Source of the DNA: Perkinsus olseni
Taxonomy: Eukaryota; Perkinsozoa; Perkinsida; Perkinsidae
Direction: 5' to 3'
Length of the DNA stretch: 47,034 nt
Assembly (NCBI GenBank): GCA_013115135.1
Contig: JABANP010000421.1
Location: 1-47,034 of the forward strand
Position 1 is the first letter of the stretch, and each line of letters starts with the position of its first letter. Positions 1 to 11,344 of this stretch are shown here, one piece after another. The notes under the pieces are model-generated. The model did no database searches. It was not told where the DNA came from and saw only the letters and a list, made by a program, of their open reading frames with translations. The position numbers and the translations under genes are program-made.

Positions 1-57
1 CTGCGTCCTCTAGATCTGTGGCGTTGAGGGTGAGCCCTTCTCATCAATAGATGTCAC
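1..57. repeat. Dispersed repeat, copy 1
   Basis: The first 50 bases match 39234-39283 in the same orientation with about five mismatches. The similarity stops soon afterwards, where position 58 on and position 39291 on carry unrelated sequence. It may be a shared insertion flank or a fragment of one repeat family. Positions 58-300 hold no gene that I recognise. Confidence 0.6.
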
Positions 58-299
58 GAGCTTGAAGTGCCCCTCAAGCTCAATGGGCATCAATGTGTAC
101 TCGCGTGGGCATTGGACCCTTCATTTTTGGTCCACCCAAGGATAGCAGTAATCTCAGGAACACCCGTATGCTCGAGGGATTTGCGATCCATATTGCCCTC
201 TGCCAGAGTCTTTCTCACTTGGCGGAGTCTTTCTCTCTCAGCCGCACAGATCCTGAATCAGTCTTGGTCCCAGACCCAAGCGAATAGACTTCGGAAAGC

Positions 300-880
300 G
301 AACAAGAGATAGATTGCAACAAGTTATAGCAGAATCTGTAGAGAGGCTAGAGATTCAGCTATGAGATAGAGAGGCACGAAGTTGAACTAGAGAGTCCGAT
401 CCCAAAATGCAATAGTTTGCTCCAATGTATAGAGTTCTATACTTGGCTTGGAGTGCTTCGACGAAGATAGCCGTTTCGAAGATCTTTCAGTTCGGATCTA
501 CGGCGAGCGAAGACTTCGTGCCGCCGTTGGACGGCGGGTACCCCGCAAATGAATAGATCATTTCACTCATAGAATAATCTTGATCAATCATCAGATAGAG
601 AGGATAGAACATCGAATAAAAGAGTTCGCTCACTTAGCTGATCTATGATAGCTCTAGCTAATCAAACATAGAAAGAAGGGGACTTCACAGATCTTTCATC
701 AATAATCGTCGGGTAGTCTTCATACTGGATCCTACGAGTCATAGTCGTCAGATTTAGACGTGGAAAGAGCCACCAGATAGAGATGGTCGTTAAATGCACG
801 TAAGGGGTAAACAGTCGCGTCGATAGACAGAAATCGTGTCACGCAGGGTCGCACGGAAACGACGAACTGAGGGATATCAT
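300..880 (-). repeat. LTR-like region at the 3' end of retroelement R1
   Basis: About 220 bases (roughly 310-530) reappear at 29515-29740 in the same orientation at about 85% identity by eye. The region lies downstream of the integrase of R1 on the minus strand, where a 3' LTR would be expected. I see no coding sequence here. The matching right-hand LTR is missing because R1 ends abruptly near 6050. Confidence 0.5.
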
Positions 881-1131
881 TAAAGACCTAAACGCTCGAG
901 CAGATTACGAGTACGCTCTAATAGAGAGCGAGTAAGCGGTCTCGTTGAGGAGGTAACATGAAGTAGATGTGACCTGGGGACGTAGTACACAGTCTCAGAG
1001 CCCGACATAGATAGCACTCTTGTAGTAGACAGAAGGGAGACAGGTCGTAGAGGTACGAGATTAGTGAAAAAGACTTCGTCGCCTACAACTGCCAACCCTC
1101 GATAAGTGAAGCCATCGGTAGAGACAACCAA
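880..1131 (-). pseudogene. R1 retroelement, possible C-terminal pol fragment
   Basis: An 83-residue open frame lies just downstream of the R1 integrase. It has no recognisable catalytic motif. It reads like a compact beta-rich tail (VVGDEVFFTNLVPLRPVSLL) and may be the end of pol. This assignment rests on position only. Confidence 0.3.
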
Positions 1132-1328
1132 CCAACCGGGATGAAGCTCCTCAGAAGGAGGAATTTAAGCACCTAGGACAAGCATTGACGACGTAGATGC
1201 CCTTGGTGGTGGGTGGTAGTCGTACTTCGAACCATGGAAAGAGCATTAGCCTCGACGGATGGTAGATCATTGTCAGCCGGGGCCGAACCGCCTTCTTCGA
1301 TAGGAAGTTGAGAAAAGCTAGAGCGGTT

Positions 1329-2549
1329 CTAGAGGGGGGTCTTGACAACCAGGTAGAGCGGTGTAGCGTCGATGACTTCGGGTCGTAGAGACCTTATCTT
1401 GAGCTTGTCGAAGAAGAACCTTGGACCGATCCGAGCCATCGGCATTGTCCGGCACTGTAGACAAGCTACCGATAGCATCTTGATAGACTCGAACACCCTT
1501 CTCGAGGTGATCATAGACCAAGTTCTGCAAAGCTTTGACCGGAACCAAGTTCTTGAGCGAGGCGTAGACGAGACTTCCATGAGCGGGACCAATTTCAACT
1601 TATAGGTTACTGCCATAGTCGTTCGGTCGTTCGGTAGTCGTTCGGTGCCGTCGAAGAGATAGACCATAGAAGTTCCAGCTAGACGAACCACGGTAAGAGG
1701 GCCACGCCAATTAGAGTTCTGGTAACCACCAATGCTGTTGGCCACTTCGGTCGTGCAAACTAGATCGTAGAGGCTCAACCTGTAGTCCTGAGGGGTCTCC
1801 TTGATAGAGCGTTCTCGAAGTTCGGCCTGCTTAGAGCGCCAACTATCGATGTACACTTGAACGGAAGCCTTAGTCTTCTCCTGCAGATCTGACAGAGCAG
1901 ATAAAAGCGACCGGACGTCGCTGTGAGATAGTCAACATTTAGATACTCGATCTCGAGCTTGCCCCAGTCCACAGACGGGAAGTCTGTCGGAGGATCAGTA
2001 GGTAGCCATTGACGATAAGCATAATGTAGAGCGCTGGGACTAATGGTAGACCAATGCCGAGGTGTAGAGTTGTAACACCTTATAGCTAGTAGATAGCTGA
2101 GGGTGTAGTCCATAATGGCTTTAGACGTTAGGGTCAGGTCACGGTGAAGATCACGGTGAGACTTTTCCCAAAATAATAAATGTTGACTGTAACCAGGCAG
2201 ACTATATTGCCTAGTGCCGTGTTTGTCCATGATAGATCTGACAACCTTCGTCAATATAGAGGCAAGAGCTCGATCACTCATTACAACTCTAGGGCTTCCG
2301 TGTTCACAGAAAATACCGTGTAGATCCATAGCGACAGTCTCGGCCTCAGTAATTCTCATAGGCCTGGCCGCAATATAGCCGCTCGGAGCATCTTGGGAGA
2401 CCATATGGACCGACAACGTCGACACCCACCAGATGCCATAGCTGAGTCACAATCATGTCCTGGACATCGGAGCTCAAGTAGCGGACGACGCACGACCACG
2501 AAGACATCGAGTGCAACTGGACGTGGTCCTGCACAACACAAATGGCCAC
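1329..2549 (-). pseudogene. R1 integrase (frameshifted)
   Basis: Three overlapping open frames, read on the minus strand from 2549 down to 1329, together make a retroviral-type integrase. The first (2346-2549) carries the core start VGVDVVGPYGLP with the first catalytic Asp. The second (1775-2425) carries the second Asp in VVMSDRALASI and the Glu in FWEKSHRDLHRDL, followed by a Ty3-like YNSTPRHWSTISPSALHYAYR segment. The third (1329-1856) holds a GPY-like C-terminal module (NWRGPLTVVRLAGTSMVYLF). The frames disagree, so at least two frameshifts have accumulated and the copy cannot make an active enzyme. Confidence 0.75.
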
Positions 2550-3002
2550 ACCGAGGAGGCCCCCCTCGGCCTACGGCCTTCGGGGGCCCTGAAATTGTGT
2601 TTCATTTGTTTCAGCTAAGCGGCGCCACTGTCTTGACTTACTTGATAAGCTAGATAGTTCAGCCATCATCATAGTTGGTCTCGGAGTTAGAGCTGTACCA
2701 GCGCCGTTGGCGAGCGAGGCCATCATTATCTAGCGAACAGTGCTTGGATAGACGTTGGGAGACAGTCTTCCGTAGACCAGGTCAATCGTCGACAGCTTTG
2801 CCCCCGAATCACGGAACTTGGAAAGGTCAGTGTCGTTAGACTGGCATCGACGAGCACAGATCGCTAGACGCCGTTGGAACTCAATATTGTCCAAGGTAGA
2901 TTCAGAGTCGGTGATGCACCTTGAAGTTCGACGAGCTCAAGTAGAAGCCGAAGTTCCTTCTCGTCGTCGGATTGATCTGAGATGTTAAGTAGATTAAGAC
3001 CC

Positions 3003-3779
3003 TCAGAGTTGACCATGCACGGCGCGACCGGCCTGGCTGAATGTAGACGTCGAAGCCTCAGAAGGTGATACCAGAAGGTCATTAACCGACATAGAGCTGC
3101 CGTGGTAGAAGTCGTTGTCTAGTAAAGAGGCAATCATGTTGAGCGGCGGGCATCCCGCGTCCTCGGTAGAGGGTGCACTAGTCACAATCTGGCCTTGAAC
3201 ATAGCTCGAATGTCCGCTAGAGAGCTCCTCACCAGGATAGTAGGTTACAGACAAACCTTGTATAGCGAAAGCGAGGTTCGAACAGTTGAAGGACTTGGCT
3301 AGACTGCACCTCGATATAGACAGTTACCAGGGGTTGACCAGGACATCGACGGAATAGAACGTTGAGGGGTACCTGGCACTCAGAATAGTGAGTAGCCATA
3401 GGCAAATAGGGTGCGTCTTGACCCATAATAGTCCCCGATGTGGAACATCTTGCCCTTCCTGTGGATACTCCAGGAAGGGTTACTAGAGTTGAACAGTCCG
3501 TCTCGACCAGCGACCCGAATAGATAGATCGCCTAGAGAACGTAGATCAGCACCCCAAGCATTGGCAGAGGCGTCGGTGCTTCACACCAGTGGCTGATCTA
3601 CATATGACGAATAAATATGTCTTGTCGAATGAAATATTGACATCATTATTGACGAATAATGAAGATCTAGACTCGAATATAGCATCGGAGAGAGCCGCCC
3701 AGTCTGTAACAGCCTTCACGATGGGGACGGGATGATGGCTTCCCAGTCGGTAGGAGTGGACTTGTTGAAATCGCGCCAT
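3003..3779 (-). pseudogene. R1 RNase H / integrase N-terminal region, decayed
   Basis: Between the RT and the integrase core there are only short overlapping frames (3546-3779, 3229-3426, 3003-3254 and a further short one at 2864-3082). By position they should contain the RNase H domain and the integrase zinc-binding domain. I could not pick out catalytic residues with confidence. Positions 2550-2863 show nothing recognisable. Confidence 0.35.
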
Positions 3780-3824
3780 ATAGATCCAGCATGCATAACA
3801 TTCTCGATCAAAAGACCGAGAGGA

Positions 3825-4944
3825 TCATAGACTGGCTAGTATACCACAAGACTGTCTTTTGGTCGCAGAGTCTCCATGGGGAGTAGAACAAGAATATGAG
3901 CAGTAGAGGGCATCATTGCTAGCGGTAAAGTCATACCCTAGCAGATGCTGTTGCTTCTCAACTTGGTCACGATCTCGAACTATAGTCCAGTTGTCGTAGC
4001 GCTTGAGGTCCTCGACCGTACAAGTCATGGTCGTCGCAGACATAGGACACTAGATCGTAGTGGTTAGTGGCCTCCAACTTGATAGACCCACCAGCGTGGG
4101 TGTCATCGGCGAACGTGATTAGATCAACCTTCTTGGGTATAGGTGGAGCCTTAGACAAGTAGTGGTAGGCGGCGTCAGACGGGTGTAGAAGGCAAGTTTC
4201 CACTTCGTCCCGACGAAAATCACTGATGGCCTTAGTATGTGAAGGGCATGTAGGCGCAAGCCTTGATAGAGCGTCAATCTCGAGGGCGATTTACTTCATA
4301 GAAACATCGAGTTGACAAACAGAAGCACTAGAACCGAATGCCACTCGTGACCATAGAACCACATAGGGTCCAATACAAGTATAGCCCACATAGGGAACGT
4401 CAGTAGAATTAGAGGACATTCTACAGAAAGCCTTAGATAAGTCGCCCGCGACGATGAACCGGCGTGATCGAATACCCAATAGAGTACCGACTAGGTGGTT
4501 TTGGGGATAGCCACCACGTAGAGAATACCGGTTTAGAGCCCGAAAGTCGAACACAATTCTACAAGGAGTTGTAGGATGTGTCGGCCTGAAGACTAGATGA
4601 GAGGGAGTATAGTGTTCCGGTAGTGGAACGCTAGTTCCCTCGTAGACGGTGCCCTTGACCAAGGAAGCCCAGGCCTTGGAGCACATAGAACGACTTGGCT
4701 TCTTGATACCTTGACGTAGATCGCAGACGATAGAGCAGAAGCCTTTGTCGAGAAGCTGTGATAGAGCAGCCTCGAACATAGATTGTCGTTCTTCATCTAG
4801 TCGAGCAATAGAGGCTAAGCCACGCTTGGCCGCATAATAGAAATTATATGGCGGGCGGGCGTCACCCTTCCAAGGCACCTCAGGTTGAGCACGACCTAGA
4901 GGGGTGCTCGAGCCTTCGACCCCTTCCGGGAGGCAGCCTCCCAT
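3825..4944 (-). pseudogene. R1 reverse transcriptase (frameshifted)
   Basis: The frame at 4291-4944 (217 aa) begins with PWKGDARPPYNFYYAAKRGL and runs through the RT fingers (TPCRIVFDFRALNRYSLRGGYP) into VAGDLSKAFCRM, which carries the first catalytic Asp. The next frame (3967-4203) carries the polymerase box LITFADDTHAGG, so the paired Asp of the YxDD equivalent is present. The frame at 3825-4043 holds the following HLLGYDF turn. The upstream leader resembles that of elements A and B (PWEDSTRPPRSFAQAWHRDRAL), so the families are related. The gag-PR-RT-RH-IN order fits BEL/Pao or Ty3; I lean to BEL/Pao. The frame breaks indicate a dead copy. Confidence 0.75.
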
Positions 4945-5004
4945 AGAGGAAGTTGATCGCGACTAGTAGAATCGGTATCCGTGCAGGTGAAGGTAGCATC
5001 AACA

Positions 5005-5346
5005 TTAGAGGCAGTACCGTACTTGACGATATTCAGTGTCAGATAGACAGTAGACAGTGACATCATCGTAGAGGTCCCCGTAGAGGCGGAGAATGCCAGC
5101 CGTAGAGCCAGCAAGAATGTCAGAGCATAAGTACCACGCGTGCTCAAGTAGTTCAAGGCCAATAAGAAGGTATCCTTGACAAACATAGCAGACTTCGAGC
5201 CAAGGATAGCCGAGGATCCTCGACCTTGCCGAGGATAGAGAGAGATGAGCCGTTGGCGACATTGATGTGATAAGAGAAACATCAGCTCCGGTGTCATAGA
5301 AAACAGGTCTACTGACACCCAATATAGACAAGTCGCCAACCACCAT
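5005..5346 (-). pseudogene. R1 aspartic protease
   Basis: This 113-residue frame contains VFYDTGADVSLIT, the retropepsin active-site loop with an intact catalytic Asp in DTGAD. It follows about 65 residues of N-terminal sequence in the overlapping frame 4896-5489. It sits between gag zinc knuckles and RT, as expected for LTR elements. The link to gag and RT is out of frame, so I treat it as part of a decayed pol. Confidence 0.7.
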
Positions 5347-5458
5347 TGATACCCGAGGAGGTTAAACGGAAAGGCCAGAACTATCACTCTGCCTAGATGA
5401 TGAGTGAAGAACATGGGACTGAGGGAGTTGTAGACGGGTCTATTGGCGGGAGACACCC

Positions 5459-6028
5459 TTATATAGGAGTCGGGGACCGTGTTAGACACCAGATGAGCCG
5501 TGGTCTTTTGTTGTTAGCCTTGGCGTTAGCAGGTGGCGTAGAAGATGCAGAAGGTGACGGAACTTTACCATTAGACTTACGCTGCTGCTTAGTCGGCCGC
5601 CTGGGGTTCTTCTTAGAGGCCTTAGAGACAACATCCTGAACAAGCTGGGCGGCAGGACAGACATAGGGCAGGTGTTCTTTCCTTCTGCACTGTTGACAGT
5701 AGAGGGCTTCGTCGGGAACTTGGCAATTATTAGTGTCGTTGTTAGGGTTACCACACCTAGAGCACCTCGAGGTTAGCTTACTGATCTTGCCACGACAGCG
5801 TCGAGCTGGGTGGCTAAATCCTAGACTGCGATAGCACTGTATAGACATAGAATCAGCACCGACAGCGTGGGCGTGAGCATCGAAGCGATCCGAGGCATCA
5901 TCACCAAACTTGTCGACAATACTTTTGATTCCATGAGTCGGTAGGCCTCGTCGAGAACTTTTCTGGTTTAAAACTCTTAGACTTAGAGTCTTCGTCTGGA
6001 GTAGAGCCAGCTGCAGCTTTGGTCTCAT
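5459..6028 (-). pseudogene. R1 gag, nucleocapsid with three zinc knuckles
   Basis: This 189-residue frame carries three CCHC-type knuckles. The first, CYRSLGFSHPARRC, has Ser where the second Cys belongs. The second, CSRCGNPNNDTNNC, has Asn where the His belongs. The third, CQQCRRKEHLPYVC, is intact. A basic tail (RRPTKQQRKSNGK) follows, as in nucleic-acid-binding gag proteins. The 5' part of gag is missing because the element ends at about 6050 against element A. Confidence 0.7.
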
Positions 6029-6053
6029 CCTTACAGCAGTATCCTTACAGTCC

Positions 6054-7196
6054 TCATCCTTCCTTATTATCGACCCATCCCGCTAGGCTCGACGATGCCA
6101 CTGAAAAGTACTTCAGACGGATTTGTCGCTTGGCCGCCAAGCTCCGAAACGTGTCGGCAGCTATAAAGTCGATAGTAAGATTATCAGGTGAGCATACAGG
6201 TAGAGTAGATAATTTCTCGACCGGATTCTCCGTACGAAGAGAACCTTTAGCGATTTCACTTTGATGCAATTCTCGAGTCACAGCAATCGCAGGTAGATCC
6301 GGGAAACTATCGTCCCGATCATAGGATTCTTTACATTCAAGAAGAACATCTTTATTTGGAGGATTATTCTTAGCCAATACGATATTTCCGATATACTCAT
6401 CCGATACTCTATGAGAAGAATCAACTACACTTATCACACTAACGCGAGCAGATACGACGATAGTGCATTCAGAGGCGGGCTGCTTAGGTCTCGAAATGCG
6501 AACAAAATCCCCTACACGGATAACTTCCGTGGTCTTAGTCCTTCTGGTGAGACTGCTACGCGCCTCATCGCGCAGATCACGCCACAGAGCAATGTATTCT
6601 CTCATGGTAACATCTCTGGTGATTCGACGTGAGTCATTCATCTGCTGAAGTAGTGCGGTCCAACTGGGAATATATATCAGGTGATCTATACCTAACTGGG
6701 CCAACTTCTCGTCGTCAGAGGTCAACTCAGCCCCGGGAATGCGTGATGGTACACCATAGACCATCATATATGGCGATAACACGCTGTTGCTGTTATAGCT
6801 GGCAGCGTTCCACGCATACACCGCTCGGGGGAGTCTCGTCATCCAGTTATTCTCTCCGACCAAAGACGGGTCCTCCTTGTCGAGAAGCATGGGTCTGAGA
6901 TGGTCTCGGAGGCCCTTATGAGGCCGTTCGACCCATCCCGCCAGGCTCGACGATGCCGCTGGAAAGTACTTTAGACGGATTTGTCGCTTGGCTGCCCAGC
7001 TCCGAAACGTGTCAGCAGCTATGAAGTTGGACCCTTGATCCAATATCAACTTGAACAACTTGATGCCAACCAATTCTTCTGGGTTGAGATTACTACGCCA
7101 TTTCACTACTGATGCTGCCCTTCGCCAGGTTCTGTTGGCTCTGGCTCTCTGGCAGCACTCGCACTTGGCGACAATCTTCGCGCAGACTTTCTGCAT
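6054..7196 (-). pseudogene. Element A integrase with internal deletion
   Basis: This 380-residue frame opens in the HHCC region (CAKIVAKCECCQRARANR). In element B the next segment is VGIDVMYLPPLQEEG, with the first catalytic Asp. Here VGI runs straight into LDQGSNFIAADTFRSWAA because about 165 bases are missing near 7035-7060, so the first Asp and most of the core are lost. The second Asp (LDQGSNF) and the Glu (GWVERPHKGL) remain. A long C-terminal domain with VIRVGDFVRISRPKQ follows. The last 40 residues repeat the DTFRSWAAKRQIRLKYF block out of place (6069-6172). Confidence 0.8.
6069..6172 (-). repeat. Duplicated 104-bp integrase segment at the end of element A
   Basis: These bases repeat 6930-7024 in the same orientation with few mismatches. 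They encode a second DTFRSLAAKRQIRLKYF stretch fused to the end of the integrase frame. The junction with R1 gag lies just to the left (about 6050). It looks like a template-switch or repair scar at the 3' end of element A. Confidence 0.7.
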
Positions 7197-7454
7197 GCGT
7201 TTCCATCAATAGTTCCTCTTCACTACGTTAGTAGCGCGCACTCCGCCAGGATGGGCAGCTCCTCTGTGTGCCTCAGTGGCGAGTTGGGTGCGAGTTTGCA
7301 AGGTTGCAGCAGTGCAAGGAATAACCACTGGATGTGTTGCTGTTGCTTCATTTTCTTGGACGAACACTGGGGACCTACGACGGATAAGATCGATATCATC
7401 AATGAAGAAAATGGAACCAACGTTAAGTCATTTGAATCGAACAAGTCTGAGTCA

Positions 7455-8192
7455 TCACAATCCCTGGATTTTTTTTTCTTTGGGATCGAAGGTAAGAGAG
7501 GATGGATCCACTGCTTCGGCTTCTAGCCAATGTCGAAGCCCATCCAGCTCTGGTGGTTGAAGATATTGTTTGTAATTCTCTGGTCTGGATCCTCGATCTG
7601 AGGGATTCACGGTTCCTGGGATATGCTGTATCTTAGTTTCATTTTTCGTCAGACTTTGTTCAATGACTTTCATACGACGACGTTCTGCCGCCGATAGTCC
7701 CTTGTAAATCCTATCACCACCTGGGAGGCGATGTATCAGGATCTCTGAGTCGGTGTAGAATTCTGCTACAATCGTTGCGTCTCTGCTGACTTCCGGATCA
7801 TCTTTCGGAAAAGCAGAGAGCAACCTTTCTAGTGTGATCGTTGCCTGGTATGCTGCCTCTGTTTCTTTTCGTGGGATGGTCTGATCTGACCCCGCTTTAA
7901 ACAGACCACTCCTGCCGTAGGCAAGGTGGAGATTGACGTCTCGGATCTCTGCGGACCAACAAGTTGTGCTCACGACGAATGCTTGCAGCAGAGCTTGAGG
8001 GTTGTGCCAGCCTGGCCTGGTGTACGTATTGCACGTACGTGCGTCTAGGCAGAGACGGCATTTTATATGCCGTGTGGCAGAGTACACTGGGACTAGAGAA
8101 ATGTAGTGACGATCCTGTAGTAGAGGATCAGATTCATCTTGGCAATTCTTTCGGGAGCTCTTCAGCGAATCCTTGCTGAACAAGCTGATCAA
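7455..8192 (-). pseudogene. Element A RT fingers fused to RNase H
   Basis: This 245-residue frame starts inside the RT fingers (HYISLVPVYSATRHIKCRLCLDART). After WHNPQALLQ it passes straight into STTCWSAEIRDV and the RNase H domain: TIPRKETEAAYQATITLERLL, then FYTDSEILIHRL with an acidic residue, then IQHIPGTVNPSDRGSRPENY. The RT palm with its YxDD box, normally about 200 residues, is missing. Element B has the same join, so the deletion predates the duplication. Confidence 0.7.
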
Positions 8193-8402
8193 CCTGTGAG
8201 CGAAACATCTGCAGCTTTTCGGGTGAAGCTTCCACCCCTTGTCTCAGAGCTCGGTCTCTGTGCCAAGCCTGTGCAAACGACCTTGGTGGTCGTGTGCTGT
8301 CTTTCCAAGGTATCTGCACTTGGACTCTCTCTCTGGGCGCGCTCTCGTCTGGCGGCCCCATGGATACGGCTAGTGGTGCATCTGATGCTACTCCTTGTGT
8401 TC

Positions 8403-9194
8403 TCAGAACACTGTTCTGCACGATCTTGCTGTGTGTCTGTGATCGATTTGGAGAGAATCTGTGCCTTCTTTGTCTTTGTCATGGAGATCATCATATGGTG
8501 AGGTCTCATCAAAATTCCGCACGCCAGATAGTTCATCTACCAAGGTTTGTGGAGGGGCCGTTGTGATGACATTCATGATCGCACGTCTCGTGTGCATGCC
8601 CGGAGCATATACGGCTGATGATGAAGGAAGGAGACTTTTATCTTGGCCAACGTAAAGTCTATCCCCACTCTGAGATATGATCCACACCGCGTCTCGTTCG
8701 CGCAGTGCCTTCATGCTCAAGACAGCAGAGCATGGACTGAGAGTTTCGAGTATCCCCCATTCAACGGGAAGATAAGTGCCATCTTCAAGATAACAATTCT
8801 TCGATCTGGTTCGAGCTATAAGTATGCTAACGCCTCCGTTACCGAATTTGACAGGCATCCCTTTGCCCTGAGGCGAAACCTGATCAATGATGCCTGCTTC
8901 CCTCAGCTCGTCATACTTTTGGCGAGAGAGGAATGATTCGCTGCTCCCTGAGCCCATCATGGCCCGAAGCCTGATTTCCCCGGAGCCGGGACTCCGGAAT
9001 ATTAGGGTAACGTAGCGAATGCCAGCTGTCTGATCATTCGGTAACGAGACTGCCAGAGATTGTCCGGCGTCCTCGTCCGTTGCTTGTGCTTTGGTGTCTT
9101 GTGCTTTACCATAAGGTGTTGTCTTATCATTTGATGTGCTATCTGAGCGCCCCTTCATACAAATTCTGGCAAAGTGCCCTGCTCTCGAACACAA
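8403..9194 (-). pseudogene. Element A zinc knuckle and aspartic protease (active site mutated)
   Basis: The frame opens within a CCHC knuckle (CRLCSRAGHFARIC when read from just upstream). It continues into the protease LIFRSPGSGEIRLRAMMGSGSSESFLSRQKYDE. Copy B reads MIDSGSS at this place; copy A reads MMGSGSS, so the catalytic Asp codon GAC is GGC (about 8953-8955). The downstream part of the domain (RSKNCYLEDGTYLPVEWGILE) is conserved. The protease of copy A should be inactive. Confidence 0.75.
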
Positions 9195-9547
9195 CCGACA
9201 CGTCGATGTCGCGACGAAACGATTGCTACATCTGGATTTTCTCGGGTCCCAACCAGGGATATACTCATGGGATAATCCACAGTTTCGACACCTGCCCTCA
9301 CATTTGGCTGGTTGGCCACTGTATGGTCTTCAGCATAACATCTTTGGCACCTGTGAGAGAGGCATTCGTGCCGGTTCTGAGGATTACTACGACCTGATCC
9401 TATGGGTCTGCTGATGGCTGTGTATAGGCCTCCTTGTTCGGACGACCCTGGTAGATCTGCAGAATGTGACGTGGCGGTCGATGGCACTGCCGCCACCCCG
9501 TGTCGATCCTCATACTCATCGCCTCGGATCTGAATCTCAGCTCTCAA
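9155..9547 (-). pseudogene. Element A gag C-terminal zinc-knuckle region
   Basis: A 130-residue frame bridges gag and the protease. It contains HRCQRCYAEDHTVA, the first half of a CCHC knuckle that copy B retains complete (CQRCYAEDHTVAEC). Copy A has lost a few codons here. The frame then leaves the knuckle register, so this is a decayed gag tail. Confidence 0.55.
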
Positions 9548-9723
9548 CTACTGAATAGATCGAGGGCCGTACGGGTGTCCTTCAACAGCTGCGACTGCGA
9601 GATACTGGCCTACTCAGTCGCTGTAGGGTTCGAAGAGACCATTACGCCAGATACTGATTTCGTCAGAGTCTTCAACCAACGCTCCTGAGTGTTGCACCTC
9701 TTTTCGGGTTTTCTCAGCTGTTT

Positions 9724-10692
9724 CTATTGAGTCTTAAGCTTGTCTCTCACGACGGCATTGGAGTACGTACGCTCCAGAACCCTCCATATTGCTTCTACCC
9801 TGGCTTTGAAGCCAGCAGCGCATGATCTATCAAAGGATCTCCCTATGGAGTCGATTACATTATCCCAAACTGACCTGCTCAGTGGATACCTCAAGAGGTA
9901 ATAAGATCCGACTGAGAGTTCGTCCCAGCCGTGGTCCTCGGCTGTCTCCTCTATATCTCTATGCAAGCTGGCGATGGTGATCTCCTGGGAAGACTTCCCA
10001 GTGAAGATCTCGGACTTCGCCGCGAGCTTGTGACACTCGCGTCGAACTCGCTCCTTATAATTCTGATTAAGTGACCTACGGTCCGAGTCGGGGTGATGTT
10101 GAGACACAGGATCGTCAAACTCAGTACCCGTCTGGTTTCCTCTATGAGGGGGTTCGGCCGATCCGTGTGCCATCCTAAATTGTACCCTCACGCGTGCCGG
10201 AGCATCCGCACTAGGGTTGAGGAGGTCCACTTCGACGCGTTCCCCTGTCGGACGTACATTCTTCTCGAATGGTAATTCACCTGACTGGACACTATCAAAA
10301 TCACTGGACGCATAGCCCTCAGATATAACGCGATGAGCCTCTCTCCTCTCTCCCGGATTTCTACTTGTGTTCCGTTCCTGAACGATGGCTTGCATCATCT
10401 CCCTCATAGCGGCCCTGAGCTGCAGGACTTCTTCTCCCACATTTCCAGAAGTCGGAGTAGTCCGGGGAGGGGTGGGTTGCAGAGCGGTTAGGAAGTCGCC
10501 ACTTTCTTCTTCTTCGAATGCCAAGGGGGTAGTCTGCACTTCCGCAGTGCGAGTTGTAGCCTCCCCTACCGGAGTAATCACTGCAGCCGGCGGAGGAGGG
10601 GTTCCTCCCGGAGCAGCTCTTCGACGGGGGGTTCTTCGGGGGGTTCTTGTGTGAGCACTGGAGGCGGTAGATCTTCGGCGTCTTGGTGGCAT
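9724..10692 (-). pseudogene. Element A gag N-terminal part
   Basis: A 322-residue frame begins MPPRRRRSTASSAHTRTPRR: a basic N terminus, a Pro/Thr-rich stretch, a helical segment (LQLRAAMREMMQAIVQERN), and a capsid-like domain around RRECHKLAAKSEIFTGKSSQEITIA and YLLRYPLSRSVWDN. It stops at KLKTQ. Copy B has TGG (Trp) after this point, so the stop is a TGG-to-TAG change. The start is chosen because it is the first Met after the leader and is shared by both copies. Confidence 0.75.
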
Positions 10693-10699
10693 CCCGGTA

Positions 10700-11280
10700 G
10701 AATGTTCTTATTCTCTTCTAACAACTCAAGTCTTCGTAAGGTGGTGTAAGGTAGGCTAGGAAAGAGATCAACGAAGCATGATGAGAGCTCGGCGTGGCCT
10801 CGCTCGTTAGCTATGACTTGACGGAGCGAAGTAAAGCACGTTTCACAACTTTGCCACTTCCATCTCGGAGATGGAACACCTCATCAAGCTTGAAAACGGC
10901 TACTCATAAACCGCCTGACGAGCCTTAACCCCTAACCCTTAACCTTCAACCTTCAACCTTCAACCCTCACTAACAGTCTACCCAACTACAAGTCTACCTC
11001 TACTACTGCCTACTTCAACTCCAACGTCGCACATGTGATATATACTGCCTGGACAAACTGTCTATACGTATGTCTCAAGCTGTCTCGATCGATCCGGAAC
11101 AACGCCTTACTACGGAGGGGGGAATCTCTCATCACTCTTTACTTCTCTCCTTTTTCATCTTGACATCTCATACTCCTCTAGGCGAAAGTGTTACTCATCG
11201 CGCCGATCGTCTTGTGCATGCGTGCATAGCTTATTCCCCTCGAGAGACTAAGCTTAGAAGTAGCAAGTAGAAGACTCTAC
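10700..11280 (-). promoter_or_regulatory. Element A leader / partial LTR
   Basis: This region lies upstream of gag and matches the same region of copy B (22400-22930). It includes a degenerate telomere-like stretch near 10925-10968 (CCTAACCC and CTTCAACC units) and a TATA-like tatatac at 11040. I cannot define LTR borders because neither copy keeps a left-hand LTR. Confidence 0.4.
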
Positions 11281-11344
11281 CATCCTTCTCGCCTTGCGTC
11301 GACTATGAGCAACAACGGAGAAGCAACAGTTGTATAACGGAAGC

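Larger units (their letters stand above)
6054..11280 (-). mobile_element. Retroelement copy A (BEL/Pao-like, defective)
   Basis: Minus-strand order from right to left: leader (about 10700-11280), gag, zinc knuckles, protease, RT fingers, RNase H, integrase. From 6860 to 11735 the sequence is collinear with 18160-23405 at high identity. It carries independent deletions (about 165 bp in integrase and about 140 bp near 7405-7420). The RT palm is absent. No intact LTR pair is visible. The RNase H ending NPSDRGSRP and the fingers resemble BEL/Pao elements, but superfamily assignment needs a phylogeny. Confidence 0.75.

Noticed and set aside
10925..10968. Interstitial telomere
   Set aside because: Only one or two CCTAACCC-like units are present among CTTCAACC variants, and the same stretch is part of the element leader in both copies.
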